From Embiotoca jacksoni (Eukaryota; Chordata; Actinopteri; Embiotocidae), in contig JAKOON010000002.1 in assembly GCA_022577435.1 (NCBI GenBank), positions 12,806,184 to 12,870,183 on the forward strand: a stretch of DNA of 64,000 bases, written 5' to 3'. The stretch's first letter is position 1. The number at the start of each line of letters is the position of its first letter. Below, piece after piece: positions 12,830 through 24,280 of the stretch. The translations under genes and the position numbers were made by a program. Below the pieces are notes generated by a model. That model was not told the DNA's origin. It made no database searches and saw only the letters and a list, made by a program, of their open reading frames with translations.

Positions 12830-13424
12830 CGTAATGCTGATGGAACCCAGATTTACCTCCTCCTAACGCCTAATAACTACAAACTAACAAACACAATGAC
12901 ATTCACAACTGTTTTCAGGGCATGATACTTTTTTTTCCCCCGAACTGCAATCATGTAATTTAGACCTTGGCTTTTAACCTCCCTGATTTTTCCTCATCTG
13001 GGCACATTGTCCCTATTCCCATGCAAAATGTTTGTGTCATATTTCATTCAAATCAGATCGTTAAATCCCATTTCAATCAGCTTTGTATTGTCTTTTGAGT
13101 CAACTGTGAATATAAGTGTGTCTAATAACTTGATGCTGTATCTCTTTGGAGTGTCTGCTGTGTGACCATGTGATTAATTATTATTATTTCTGTTCTTTTT
13201 TTTTTTTTTTACTGAAATGCATGGATACCAGCTGAACTTCCCATCACCCAGGTGATGCTGTTTATTTACAACCCACTTACTGGCATCAAAAATAATTAAA
13301 GACAAGGGCATTCCCATTGAGCTCTTCCCATCTGCCTGTGGAGAGCAAGTGACACGTTTAATATCCTGTTCATCTTCGTATAGCAGATGTACAGTTCCAC
13401 TGCGTGAGCCGGCTGCCACAGAGT

Positions 13425-13447
13425 GGGGGGGGGGGGGGGGGGGGGGG
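13425..13447 (+). repeat. Poly-G run of 23
   Basis: Twenty-three consecutive G residues interrupt otherwise mixed sequence. Runs this long are prone to length error in sequencing and could form G-quadruplex structures. Confidence 0.95.
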
Positions 13448-14951
13448 CTCAGATCCCGTCAGAGAAAAAGTGTATCCAGAAACACCTCTATAAATAAGAC
13501 ATTTGAAAATCTTGCTTACCAAATGATAAACTTGCTTCCGACATGACAATGAAAAGCACCGAAAAGTAAACTGTACCATGACATCTGATGCTGGGGAAAC
13601 TGCAGCCTTCATTCAGGGTGATAAAGTGATTTAATATCTAGTGTCTGGGCTGCTCTGTTCACTGGTGCCAGGAACAATTACCATCATCAATAAATGATAA
13701 ATGCCAGAACAGAAAAGAGGTTATTACTCCACTGAGGAGTTAGATCTCAGTGCTGATGGATGCTGGACTTTCACTCCTTCGCTCTCAGTGATAAGTGGAG
13801 AGCTTGAGACAGTGGAGAGAAATGGATAACTTATTCAATTGGGATAGTGATAAGGAAGAAGAGCAGATAGCAATTGACGAGCTAACTCGTCAAAGTGAAC
13901 GTAAAGATGTAAACGTCACATACTGTCACCAAAAGATGCGATATTCTGGGTGTTTGAGCCATGTTTTAACTCCCAGTGTTAAGACTTATGGTGAAACATC
14001 ACAATGCACACAGTTACCAAAGAGAGGAACGGTTGCATTTTTGCTGCACTGCAGAGGATTTAAATCTTTGGAACCGCTGCAAATACAAAATTGACGACGG
14101 ACAGTATCATGTACATATTGTACCTGCTCCGTTTTTCTTTCCAAATCACTGGATTTATTTGTACTCCTCCTGAGGCACACAAGACTGTGCAATAACTGTT
14201 CCATCCCTGCTTGGTAGTATGGGAGGTGCAGTCTGGCATTGTGATGGCTGTGAGCTCAGTTCAGCAATTAGTGTGCTCACTCAACGCAGCGGTAGCGCCA
14301 GAGAGGTACAAGTATACCCTGTCAGTGAATATAGATGTGCAAGGACCACAGCAAGTACAAAAGACTATCGTTATGATAAACACTGCCGGAGAAGAAAAAA
14401 AGTAACATCCTTATTTATACGGTAGCTTTCCAAAATGGTGTTGCTTCGGTTCAGCAGTAACTCTGGTAATTACTTCAATGCAGAGTTAGATAGAAGAAAA
14501 GAGCAGCAATCACATTAACAGCTTCAAGGCTGAATATTGATGCAAATTCATGATAACTGAAAACAACGTGTCGATTGCAATGAAGTATGTTTTTTATGAT
14601 CTCAACATCACTGACATTATCCACAATCATTACCGGAGTATATTTATGGTCCCAAATGCCATGAGGGTACAGGTGTTGTTGCATGGAGCTTTGAGAAAAA
14701 GCTTATAATTTGTGTCAAAGACATGTGAGATTCACCTCGGTGTTCCCCGCTCCCATCTACCTCAGCTCTCCATAGGAGCAGCCCCCCAGACCTACAGAAG
14801 GATGTTTGTCATTTCAATCCACAATGTGCCTCAGAATATTTCATTTTACACAGTCGGCCAGTTAATGAGAGCTGTCAGCTGCTCCCCGCACATCTCTTAT
14901 TCTCGTTCATACACAATTTACACTGTATACACAACGGACACATGACTGGCA
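13448..14951. other. Non-coding stretch, nothing recognised
   Basis: The open frame at 13795-14094 (99 codons) starts with an acidic segment but has no recognisable domain, no convincing splice sites and no neighbours that support it. Confidence 0.5.
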
Positions 14952-15003
14952 TACACACACGCACGCACAAGTATGTATGCACGCACGCACGCACGCACAC
15001 ACA
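14952..15003. repeat. AC/ACGC mixed microsatellite
   Basis: An AC-rich start and end flank a block of about six CACG-type units, with a short interruption (gtatgtatg) in the middle. Confidence 0.9.
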
Positions 15004-16379
15004 TCCACTTCGTTGTCCTAACTAACTTTTCAGACCATACTTGTAAGTGATATAACCCCAACAGTCGCCTGCTACTTTTTCGCCTTGGCATGCATCGTCA
15101 TGGCTGAATGAAAACTGGACTTGACATGCTTTAATATTTGATAAAGCTTGCTTTCTGCATTGCTAGTCGAGTCATGCTCTAATACAGTATCTGAAAGCTA
15201 GTAGCTTTTTTTTTTTCTTTTTTTTTTGGCACCAGCCCTCTCAAGCTGTAAATCAACCTAAAGACTGTCATTTGCTTTTATTGACCAACACCATTTTTCC
15301 TCTGTTTCATTCATTTTGAAGGAGGCTCTAGAGAATCCTTTGGAACCATGTTTCATATTGTTTCCAACATTTTCATACACACATGGATTTCAGTACACAT
15401 TAGTCATTTTTAAAGTCAGCCAGAGACATGTGCAGTACCATATTTCCCAAACTACTTTTATAACTAGTTTTTTTTCAAATCCAGTGTGCTTGTTTCGGAT
15501 ATTGAATGGCCATTTTGTGTCATTTCCTAAGCCTGCAGGTCGATTGAAAGTACGGTTGAGCATCACAGGTATTGGATATGATTTGAATGAACCTCCAGCA
15601 AAAGTGCCTGCCCTGCAACTTTCATTTTCAAAACACATTTAAACAACACACATGTCAACTCAATGTCTCCCTTTTCGCATATTTGCCAGTAGTGCTATAT
15701 TTTTACTGTTCCACAGGCAGCTTTTTTTGCTCGCTGACAGCAGGCAGTTGAGTTTCCCAGCTCATGATTAACCACATCACTCTCTCAAAGAAGCAAATGT
15801 CTCCTTCAACAAGTGAATGTGGTTTGCGGTAAGTAAAGAGCATGCGGTCCGTGGTGGCAAAATTAGCACACACACAAACATGGAAACAAACTAACGTTCA
15901 ATGATGTGACAGTGATTATGGCATTGGACTGGAAAAATAAACTGTGGCAGCTGTTTTGGATGTTATTGGATCATATGTGCTGTCCAAGCAATTAATGCAA
16001 GTCACTAGTATTGGCCTTTTGTCAAAACAAAATTTCCTTGAGGATATACAAATACTGAGACTCTCGAAGCTGAATTTTGTCCTCACGTAATAATTAATTT
16101 TAGGACTCTTACTTGTGTAGAGCAGGAATTTTGACAGGGTAATGCTGTTTCAATCCGCACACTGCCATTCTGCACTGATTGGAAATGACCTCAGCATGTG
16201 AATACAACATATGCCAAAATGTCTGCAGCTTTAATTGTTTTACTCAGAAATTAACGTGTTTTTGTGCACTCTCTTTAACACACTGATTCTTCTGTCCAGC
16301 AATAGTAGGGGGAAAAAACGCTTTTGTGTGGTGTTCAGGAACAACTGCAGCTTCCTCAGAGCCTTAATTTGAAAATTCT
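15004..16379. other. Non-coding stretch, nothing recognised
   Basis: Contains T-rich runs at about 15206-15228. The open frames on both strands at 15316-15642 overlap each other and match nothing I know. Confidence 0.55.
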
Positions 16380-16990
16380 TCACGCCGATGGCTCTATGGA
16401 GCCAAGATGGCGAGCGTTTAGGGTGGAAAGTGTCCAGCCTTTCACACTTCTTTTTTGGGGCGTTTTAAGTGCATCATCCTCGTACTTGCAGTGCACTGCA
16501 TGTTTCTGTACTGACAGTGTGAACGCACTAATGCACTCAAAATAGTGAGTGTTAGTGCACAAGTATGCCATTTGGAACACAGCACAGGATGTCCTACATT
16601 CAGTTGTTTTTTCCTACATTCAGTTGTTTTTTTGCAGTATGCATGCTAGCATGCTACTCTGGCTGTTCTGACCAAGAATCCTTTGTGTGGAGAAAGATAC
16701 GTCACATCGACTGAGGCGCCAAGAAAGTTGGGTTTGCTAATGGTCCTCGCATTTGCTACCTGCAAAAGGAAGAAGGAGAAGATGAAGAGGAGGCATTAAA
16801 AGGGAGCGTACTCATATTTTCTTTTACTTCAAATGTCATGCTATGGATCACGATGGACATAACCAAAAGGTTCAAAATTCAGGGACAATTTTTATGAAGT
16901 AGTATGTTCTAATTGTAAACATAACCCTACTACATGCAACAGTACATGCTTTGTCAGGGTAGCTGCAGTACATACTATAAGTAAAAGGAA
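16380..16990. repeat. Possible non-autonomous DNA-transposon remnant
   Basis: Phrases such as gtatgccatttggaacacagc and the partly palindromic atgcatgctagcatgctac resemble a short fish repeat in which variants of a 'gtatgc' phrase recur. Related wording near the right side (agtacatgctttg, gcagtacatactata) may be the degraded partner end. I cannot define terminal repeats or a target duplication. Confidence 0.35.
16592..16631. repeat. 20-bp perfect tandem duplication
   Basis: The 20-base unit tcctacattcagttgttttt occurs twice back to back (16592-16611 and 16612-16631). Confidence 0.9.
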
Positions 16991-17504
16991 AAAGTACCAA
17001 TTCGGAAAGCAGCAAGCAGTCTCCTACCTACCACACAATCCTCACCTGTTCCCAGTTCCCAAATCTGCCTCACCTGCAATCGCTTCCTGTTTTCCATTTT
17101 CATGTTGCCAGCCCATTGCGTTGCTCAAACTGAACACATTATCCCTGCCTCTGGTTCTTGGTTTAGAATTTTTACTTCACTGCGTTTTGGATTTTTTTTT
17201 TTTTTTTTTTTTGTGTGCACATTATGAAAGGTTGCTCTGCTGTTCTACCTGCTGTCCTGTCTCCTGGAGACTTAGCCTATGACCACTACTTGCCTAAATC
17301 TTACCTTAACCTTCAACCAAGACTTGCTATTTGTCCCCTTACTGTTTGTGTAAAATAATTTATGTCCGCACAACATGAGTAATTCATGTACACTCACACA
17401 CAGCACTCCTCAGCTCCTCATTATATTTTATATTATATGTTTTTGATGAAATGGAGGAAATATGGATGAATGAAAGACGACCTGTTGATGGAGACTGTAT
17501 AGAA
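16991..17504. other. Non-coding stretch with poly-T
   Basis: A 21-base T run lies at 17192-17212. No gene is recognised. Confidence 0.6.
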
Positions 17505-18070
17505 TTGTTTCAGGACAGTGGTGGAAAATACCTGACTGCATTTGCTCAAGGATTGAGCTAAAGTACAAATTCCAGGTTCTTGTACCTGTGTTTCCATTAT
17601 GCCACATTATACTTCACCTCACATTTCAGGAGGAAATATTACACTTTTTCCTCCACTATATTTATGTGACAGCTGTAGTAACAGTGTCTGCTGTCACATT
17701 TCAGATTTAGGTTATTACTACTCTGGCCAAAGAGTGGTATCCCCTCTTAACTTTGCAGGTGGTTTCATTTAAAAACTTGTTTCAGGCCCAAAAATGTATT
17801 ATCCAATATTTAAAAAAAAAAAAGAAAAAAAAAAGAAGCTATAATCAGAGAAAAGTGCAAAAATAAATCTCATGACCCATCAGATTTATCTTCAACATGC
17901 ATCAACCCTCGGTTGGAAACCTCTGGACTAAACTGCACTGGATGTAAAGTAGTTAATAATAGCACCACTTTATTGTCAATCTACTTGCATTATATATACT
18001 GTAGTAATACATCAATTACAGCGACTATTTTCTAGGGAATTTGTACCTTCATGTTTGATACTTCAAAGCA
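17505..18070. repeat. Teleost dispersed repeat (unnamed family)
   Basis: The section from about 17560 to 17680, including acatttcaggaggaaatatt, a ccactatatttatgtgacag phrase and agctgtagtaac, closely follows a dispersed repeat I have seen in many fish genomes. The following part, with two A-rich runs (17812-17835) and taaagtagttaataatagc, fits the same family. Both edges are approximate and no coding capacity remains. Confidence 0.55.
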
Positions 18071-18089
18071 TCTAGAACTTGAAACTTGA

Positions 18090-18345
18090 AACCTTGAGCA
18101 CTCTGTGGACCGGGTGGCTTACCCTTACAGGGACTCTCCGATTTGCCTTAAAAGGATTTGCCTTAGGAGGCCTCGCCCTCCGTGAACCGTGACCTTGCAG
18201 GTTACTTGCCGTTTACTCCTTGAACCCTGAGGTGGTTTACAGCTGGGGGTTGGCGTTGTAGACCGCTGGACTATCTTCGGCGCCGGAGAATGAGTTGCGG
18301 CAGGAGGAGGCGTTTCACGGAGTTCACTCAGAGCTTTAGGGTTAG
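18090..18345. other. GC-richer block of unknown nature
   Basis: This block is clearly richer in G and C than its AT-rich surroundings and contains several CpGs (for example cggcgccggag near 18280). It ends in two telomere-like gggtta units (about 18339-18352). No open frame, tRNA or known repeat was recognised. It lies between two repeats, so it may be part of a larger inserted element. Confidence 0.45.
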
Positions 18346-18665
18346 GGTTAGTCTGGTTAACTCAACAGGTAAAAGATTCTACTTCACCAAGGTTGCTATT
18401 AATGGTTCAGATTCCACCTTGGCCTGTTGATGGCCTGTTCACTTTTAGTGAAGTTGAAACGTTTGGAGAAATTGAAAAAGTTTTGCATCCACTACACATT
18501 ACAGGAAGATATTTAAAATCACTGCAGACCCCCTTGAAAATATGTATATGTACTATCCAAAGAATGTCTGCGGCAATTTTGGTCGCATTTGAATGAATAT
18601 TTATGGAGTTATAGGTTGCAGTGAGCCAAAGATCTGTCACAATACTGTCCAACCCCTGGGGAGAT

Positions 18666-18740
18666 TGGTGGTGTGGTGATGTAGTGGTTAGTGCTGCTGC
18701 CTCTCAGCTAAAAGGTTTGGGTTCAATTCCCCCCTTTGTC
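18666..18740 (+). repeat. tRNA-derived SINE head, degraded
   Basis: The order tggtgatgtagtggttagt (A-box-like) then gctgcctctcagct then ggttcaattcc (a match to the pol III B-box GGTTCRANNCC) mirrors the head of the full-length SINE at 45006-45260. The conserved central part of that SINE is not visible downstream; different repeat sequence follows instead, so the copy is 3'-truncated. Confidence 0.6.
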
Positions 18741-18779
18741 ATGACTTGTCATGTCATCTTTTGGACAATATGCTATCGT

Positions 18780-19313
18780 AAGACTTTTGGGTCACTTTTT
18801 GGCCGCCACACCACGGGCACACCGATAGACAAAAAAGTATTATTTTGATAATTTTTAATTCCAAACATGTTAAGAGGGCACATACTCATTTCAAGTCGGT
18901 CCGACAAAATCTGTAGGAGTAGTTCATTAAAGTATAACGTGTGAATCGCCAAAAATGGCGACTAAATTCAAAACGGCGGACTTCCTGTTGACTTGACGTA
19001 ATGGTGCATTGGAACTTTTTTGTACGTCTAGGTGTGATACACATGTCCACCAAATCTCATGCATGTAAGTAAATGTAGCCGCCGGGTCATCTGTTTAGGG
19101 GGCGCAAGTGAGCCATTTGGCCACGCTCACTCGAGACTCCACCAAGATATGAAATTATACACTGGGAGAGATTTTTGTATCAACTTTCATGAGTTTTTGA
19201 ATATATGAGAAAGCCTCAAAAAATGCATTTAAACTTTCAGGATAAAAAGAATAATTTTACGAATAACAATAGGGCTTTCACACCTTTGGTGCTTGGGCCC
19301 TAATAATAAATCA
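18780..19313. repeat. Teleost dispersed repeat ending in gcttgggccctaat
   Basis: Typical phrases of a fish repeat I recognise are present: cgccaaaaatggcgac and cggacttcctgttgac (about 18950-18995), tagggggcgcaagtgagcc near 19100, and the characteristic right end ggtgcttgggccctaat at about 19290-19306. The left edge is not resolved and may abut the SINE head. No coding capacity is seen and the family name is not assigned. Confidence 0.6.
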
Positions 19314-19531
19314 AAACGTCTGCTGTACCCAACCTGTTTCACACACAACAGATACAGTCAGCAATTACATGATAAATGTAGTGAAGGATTTAGCAACCAA
19401 AGAGACAGAACTGCTAATAATCCAAGTGAAATACAAAGTTTTGATTCAGGTGATTATAGAGTACAGCACATGGATACATTTCCCAGGTATTTTTCATTAA
19501 GTGCATCAAATTGCATGAAATTAAACTCGAC

Positions 19532-19570
19532 TTCTGCTGCTGCTACTACTACTACTACTACTACTACTAC
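19532..19570. repeat. (CTA)n microsatellite with CTG start
   Basis: A few CTG units change into about ten CTA units. Confidence 0.95.
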
Positions 19571-21189
19571 ACAAACACACACCTTCCACTCATCATCATT
19601 ACTAGTACTTGTAGTTCCTTTTCATCCAGTATGGAGTCTCTCTTTTCCTCTCTGTGATTTAATGTGTTAATCATGCATGTGCATGTACAGTATGTGCAGG
19701 CTTAATTTGTTTCAAGACCATGATTCTGCATTCAGTCAAAACGGTGTTTATTGAAGTATTCTATAATGACATATTGAGAAGGAGATGCTTGCAGTTGATC
19801 TGATGCGGATCACGATTTAATTTCCCCATGGTCTAAATGAGACTCCTTGGAGACTGCTTTGATGGACAACCACACTGTGAGTTGTTTATACACCAATGAA
19901 ATAGATTTCATTAACAGACTTTATGTAGCTGTAAAAACTACTTTTGGTTCCCATGGAGGGATCCAACCAGGCAGATTGATATCTGTCACCGTGGTCTGCT
20001 GTTTTGCTTTGAATGCTGGGATTTGTTACAAAAGTCTATGAATATTCACAAGCATGTTCATTGGAAGCATGTTTTGCAGACAGCGTCCCTGGCAGTGAAT
20101 AACAGTCTCCCTCTATCTTAGTCCTCAGTGCAAGATTATTATCAAAGGCAAAATGAAGTACAAGGATTATAAAGCCAGCTGTTGACAGAAAATTATTTTT
20201 GTATAATGCTTTAAAAGACACAGAGTGAATCACATCTTGTATCATTGCTGAGGTTTCATCTGTTAAAAAAAGACTCTTAGAAATATCCGTATGTGCTATG
20301 TAGGACACATTTGTTTTTAGGAGTACGGCTCAGAAAGGGTCTGGTGGGTGTGCATAGAGATGAAAAATAGTGGGTTAAGTTATCACGGTAACACAACAGT
20401 CTAACTGTCGCACTGTAACCACTGTGCCACAAAAAGCAAAAGCAGCTTCATTATCTTACAGTATGTACTTCTGCAGTTTCACATGCGGGGACATATTTTC
20501 CAATTTTCTCTGTTTTACAAACACATATGAAATGCATTTCATTTATTTGTCATTCAGTGTGGGTGTTTTGCACAGGCTTTGGCCTAACACAATAAACAGG
20601 AGAGTGAAGCGGGGCAAATTCAATCTCACCTCTCTTATACCTATACACTTACAGAGAAATGAGGACACATAACAAAAGAGGTCTAATAAAAAAAAAAAAG
20701 TCTCCCTGTTTTATTAGATTTCCATGTGGGTTAGTATGTGTATGTGTGGGTTGCTACACGTGGAAATATAGCTCTAAAAAAAAATAAAAAATAGAGGAGT
20801 GCCTTATTCAGGTTGAGAACTGAGAAGCAAATGACTCACTCTGGAATAAAGGCTATACAATATATTCATGGATTTAAGTAATGATAACAATACTAGAATT
20901 ACCGCCACAGGGTATGCCACTGCCAGCCAATCAAGTTGCAGTTTACATCCATGTCAGTCCAGACTTTTATGATATATGTAGTAAAGACTTTGAAGCAATC
21001 CTTGTATTTGTTTAAATGCTCGGCCAAAAAAGCTGATTAACAGTAAACAAAATTGTAGCTTGACAGTAGACAATGTTTCAAATATGGACGTTACTGCAAA
21101 GAAGCTACGAATCCTAACATGTGGATGCTTTACACACATCTTCAACCTGACAGCAGAAAAGATCTCTACAGTTTAAAAGGTGGAGATCC
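19571..21189. other. Non-coding stretch, nothing recognised
   Basis: Short A runs occur at about 20687-20699 and 20775-20790. Open frames are under 91 codons with no match. A short phrase near 20407-20433 faintly resembles the reverse complement of a SINE head but is too short to call. Confidence 0.5.
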
Positions 21190-21785
21190 AAGATTCACGT
21201 CACAAATTCAGTCTCCAAACAAATATGAAATATGGTCCCAATTTCCCCTTCTGATCCGGAGTTGAAAAAACGTCCAGAAAAGTGGTTTTGAGGTACATTA
21301 TGATGCCATGGTGAAGTTGACCATGGACCTTTAGGATATAAAATGCCATCACAATTTTATCCCATTAGAGATTTTACATTTTTGTTATAATTAGGATATG
21401 AATTCTTGAGTTATGGCCACAAACTATTCTTGAGGGACTTTGACCCTAAAATTCCAGTCCTTGAGTCCAAGTGAACATTTTCTCTAAATTGAAAAAAAAT
21501 TCCCTTCAGAGAATTCCCTGAGATATCGTGTCAACAAGAATGGTATAACGTGAGGTTAGAGTGACCTTTAAAAACCAAAGTCAAACCAGTTCATCCATGA
21601 TTCCAAGAGAACACTTGTGCCAAATGGGATGAAAGTCCCTAAGGACGTTCCTGAGATATTAAGTTCACAAGAATGGAGCTGAAGGATGGACGGATGGATC
21701 GACGGACAGACAACCCAAAAATAATAACCCACAAATAATACCTCTGGCCATGGCTGTCGCCAGTGTCGAGGAATACAAATTGGTT
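21190..21785 (-). repeat. Second, inverted copy of the 1742 repeat family
   Basis: Read on the minus strand, this copy begins with a gtattcctcgacactggc end and cactggcgacagccatggcc, then gtctgtccgtcgatccatc. It continues with at least two units carrying tttggcacaagtgttctc and gatgaactgg, equivalent to the tttggcaca and gatgaactgat blocks of the copy at 1742-2715. The left part (21190-21340) fits the wider family I recall but is less certain. No open frame is present. Confidence 0.6.
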
Positions 21786-24020
21786 TATCCTCAGTGAAGC
21801 CTTGTTGGACAAAGAGGGTCATGTCAGCCTCAGCATTTTAGCTAGTGTTGTGTGGCCTTAGCCGAGTCAGTCTAACAAACCCTATGATCTGTCAGAATAT
21901 TTTCCAGTGATGCAGATATTCAGAGACTCCTCCAAAGACAAAGAAAAGCATTAGTATGTTTACATTTAAGTGACTAAGCCCTATCAAGGCATAGTAATTA
22001 TGATCAGATGAACATTCACGGCTTTGTAGAAGAAAGGTAGTGGTAAACATTTCTTTACACCACAAACAAGGGCACCAATACAATGATCATTAATAGAATG
22101 ACACCAATGTGAAATTTTTTGTCATTATCAACTAAAAACCAACACCTTTGTGGAGAATATATGAAAAAACATTATTATTTTGCAGACAGAATAAATTTTG
22201 ATCATCACTACCACTGAACATTGTTTTACAGTCAATCAAAGCAAAAGCATACAGTGTTGGGTAATACTCCTCCTGGGAAACTAAAATAATAACAAATCCC
22301 AAAGGTAGATACTACTACAGCAGCAGCCAATGACCAGTCGACAGTGTCCCTTTAAATAAACATAGTAAGACAAAGCTAGCCTGGCACCTTACGTGTATTC
22401 AGTGAGCTTCATTTCAAGCAATTTAGCTGGAGGACATGTATTGTGACGTTAACTTAACACAGAGAAATGATTTAGGACTTACTGAAAAGGTCCATGGATC
22501 ATATTTTGCAGCAAGTAAATGAATGTGCAGAGACCCAAGTACATCAACAAAAATGTTGAGTACGGTATTAAATGAGACTTAGCATAGTTTAGTTTGCTTG
22601 TCTGTAGGTCCAGATACGATCATTCACAAAGTGTCAGATCAACAGATTTTAATTACATGCTGCTGAATACACCACTTCCCTCCAACACCCCAAGGAATAT
22701 TTGTTGCTTTATCAGGGGGAACGCACACTGCAGTAATCAGAAATGCTTACAAAAACACTGTTGAAATGTTGGCCAGTCAGGAAGAATGGAGCACTCACTC
22801 TCTGTGTAGTTCTCTGTGTACACTAATTATGTTATTTAATATTTCAAAAACTATCTCTGCCCAGATGCCGAGGTCTGCAGAGCATCTTTGTCATTCATCC
22901 TTCGCCTCTGTGAGCCTGTATTCTGCAGAATGAATGTGGTATAATGACAACATCCTTAAACAGCAACCATCCTCTATAAATGGACTAATGGAGATTCTCA
23001 ACATTTTGATAACTGTGGCAGAACTAGCGCATCATTCACATCAAGTGCTGTAATTTTCCCCCTGGTATTTTCTCTGTCATTACTAAAACCCCTCTCGACT
23101 ACCGTGATGTATTTCTGCAGCGAGAATCAGTTTCTCCTCCACTCTCACATCTATATTCCTAACTGGTCTTTTCACTTTAATATTCACCAAACATTTTGAA
23201 TATACCATGAGACTTGTGCTGCAGCTCGACTTCTCTAATTGCAGAGATATAATGTTCTTCGTAAGATTTATGAGCTATTAATCTGTTCATGCAGAATGAT
23301 TCATGAGTCTCAGAGTTGGGAGACATATGATTAGAGTTAATCATTTGTCATGGCTGCCGGAGACACGAGGCTTTAAGCTACAGATATTTCATCCAAACTG
23401 CTGTGACGGTGGATCCCATCCACAACATTGGTATTTTTACTTCTTTGCACGTCAAGTCATAGAAACATGAAATCTGTGAAATATGTGCTCGCTCATTATG
23501 CTACTTTTACTTGCTATTTTGTCCCTATTATATTCAACGAAGCCATTGCAGTTTGTCCAAATGAGGCCATTAGAACACTTAATGCTGTAATCCTACACAC
23601 AACGCTCACCCACTCATTTGAAGATATATTCTATTAGACACTGTTGAGTGGAAATAAATGATATGGGATGCATGGAGAGAAGTCTGCGAGCTAGCTCAGG
23701 CAGATAATGCAACAAAGGAAGTAAAGCCTGCAAGCCAGTTTAGACAGTTTGCCACTACAGTCACATGTAGTACTACTGTAGTAAGTACTCTTCTCACTGG
23801 AAACAAACAGTATATCCAAAGCATTGTTTACAAACATCAATGCTCTGTCCTTGAAATTAAATGACAAAATACATAGTTTGTTGTTGCCCAGAAAAACAAC
23901 ACATACACTGTTAGCAGTTTATGAGCCTGTCAGTAATTTGCATAAATGGTTACAAATCATAGTTGCAAAAAATAATACTCTTGATCTTACACAGCAATAC
24001 GTAAAGCGTGGTTAATTTTA
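21786..24020. other. Non-coding stretch; complex segment 22840-23420
   Basis: No gene is recognised. The segment 22840-23420 is non-repetitive and of balanced composition, which is how conserved non-coding elements tend to look, but there is no alignment behind this remark. Confidence 0.45.
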
Positions 24021-24280
24021 GGCACAAAAAATGACTTAGCTCGGGAAACATTGTGGTTTGGGTAAAAATCAAGATATTATTCAGGTTAGAGGACTTTTGT
24101 TAGTATTGTTCAAATTTAATAATAGGTTCAAATTGGTTAGGTAACCATAGCAGTTATAGCTAAAAAAAAAACAACTAAAAAAAACAACAACAGCAGTGAC
24201 TATCAGTAGAAAATGGGAAGCAAACAGCAGTTCTCTCTATCAAAGTCCAGCACTTTGTTGACCCATCTGACCTCTTCCTT
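24021..24280 (+). repeat. Dispersed repeat, plus copy of an inverted pair
   Basis: Starts ggcacaaaaaatgactt, runs through gaaacattgtggtttgggta and aaattggttaggtaacc, then an A-rich interruption, and ends near gtccagcactttgttgaccc. The first approximately 195 bp match the reverse complement of 29058-29237 with about 11 mismatches over the 140 best-aligned bases, counted by eye. The wording belongs to a dispersed family frequent in fish. No coding capacity is seen. Confidence 0.7.

Larger units (their letters stand above)
10525..13424. other. Non-coding stretch with candidate exon and hairpin
   Basis: No gene is recognised apart from the separately listed exon candidate (11387-11515) and hairpin (12757-12829). 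Homopolymer T runs occur near 11258-11280, 11876-11890 and 13197-13210. Confidence 0.5.

Noticed and set aside
18339..18352. Interstitial telomere repeat
   Set aside because: Only two gggtta units; too short to mean anything alone.
20407..20433. Fragment like the reverse complement of a SINE head
   Set aside because: The match is under 30 bases, with no B-box or central domain next to it.
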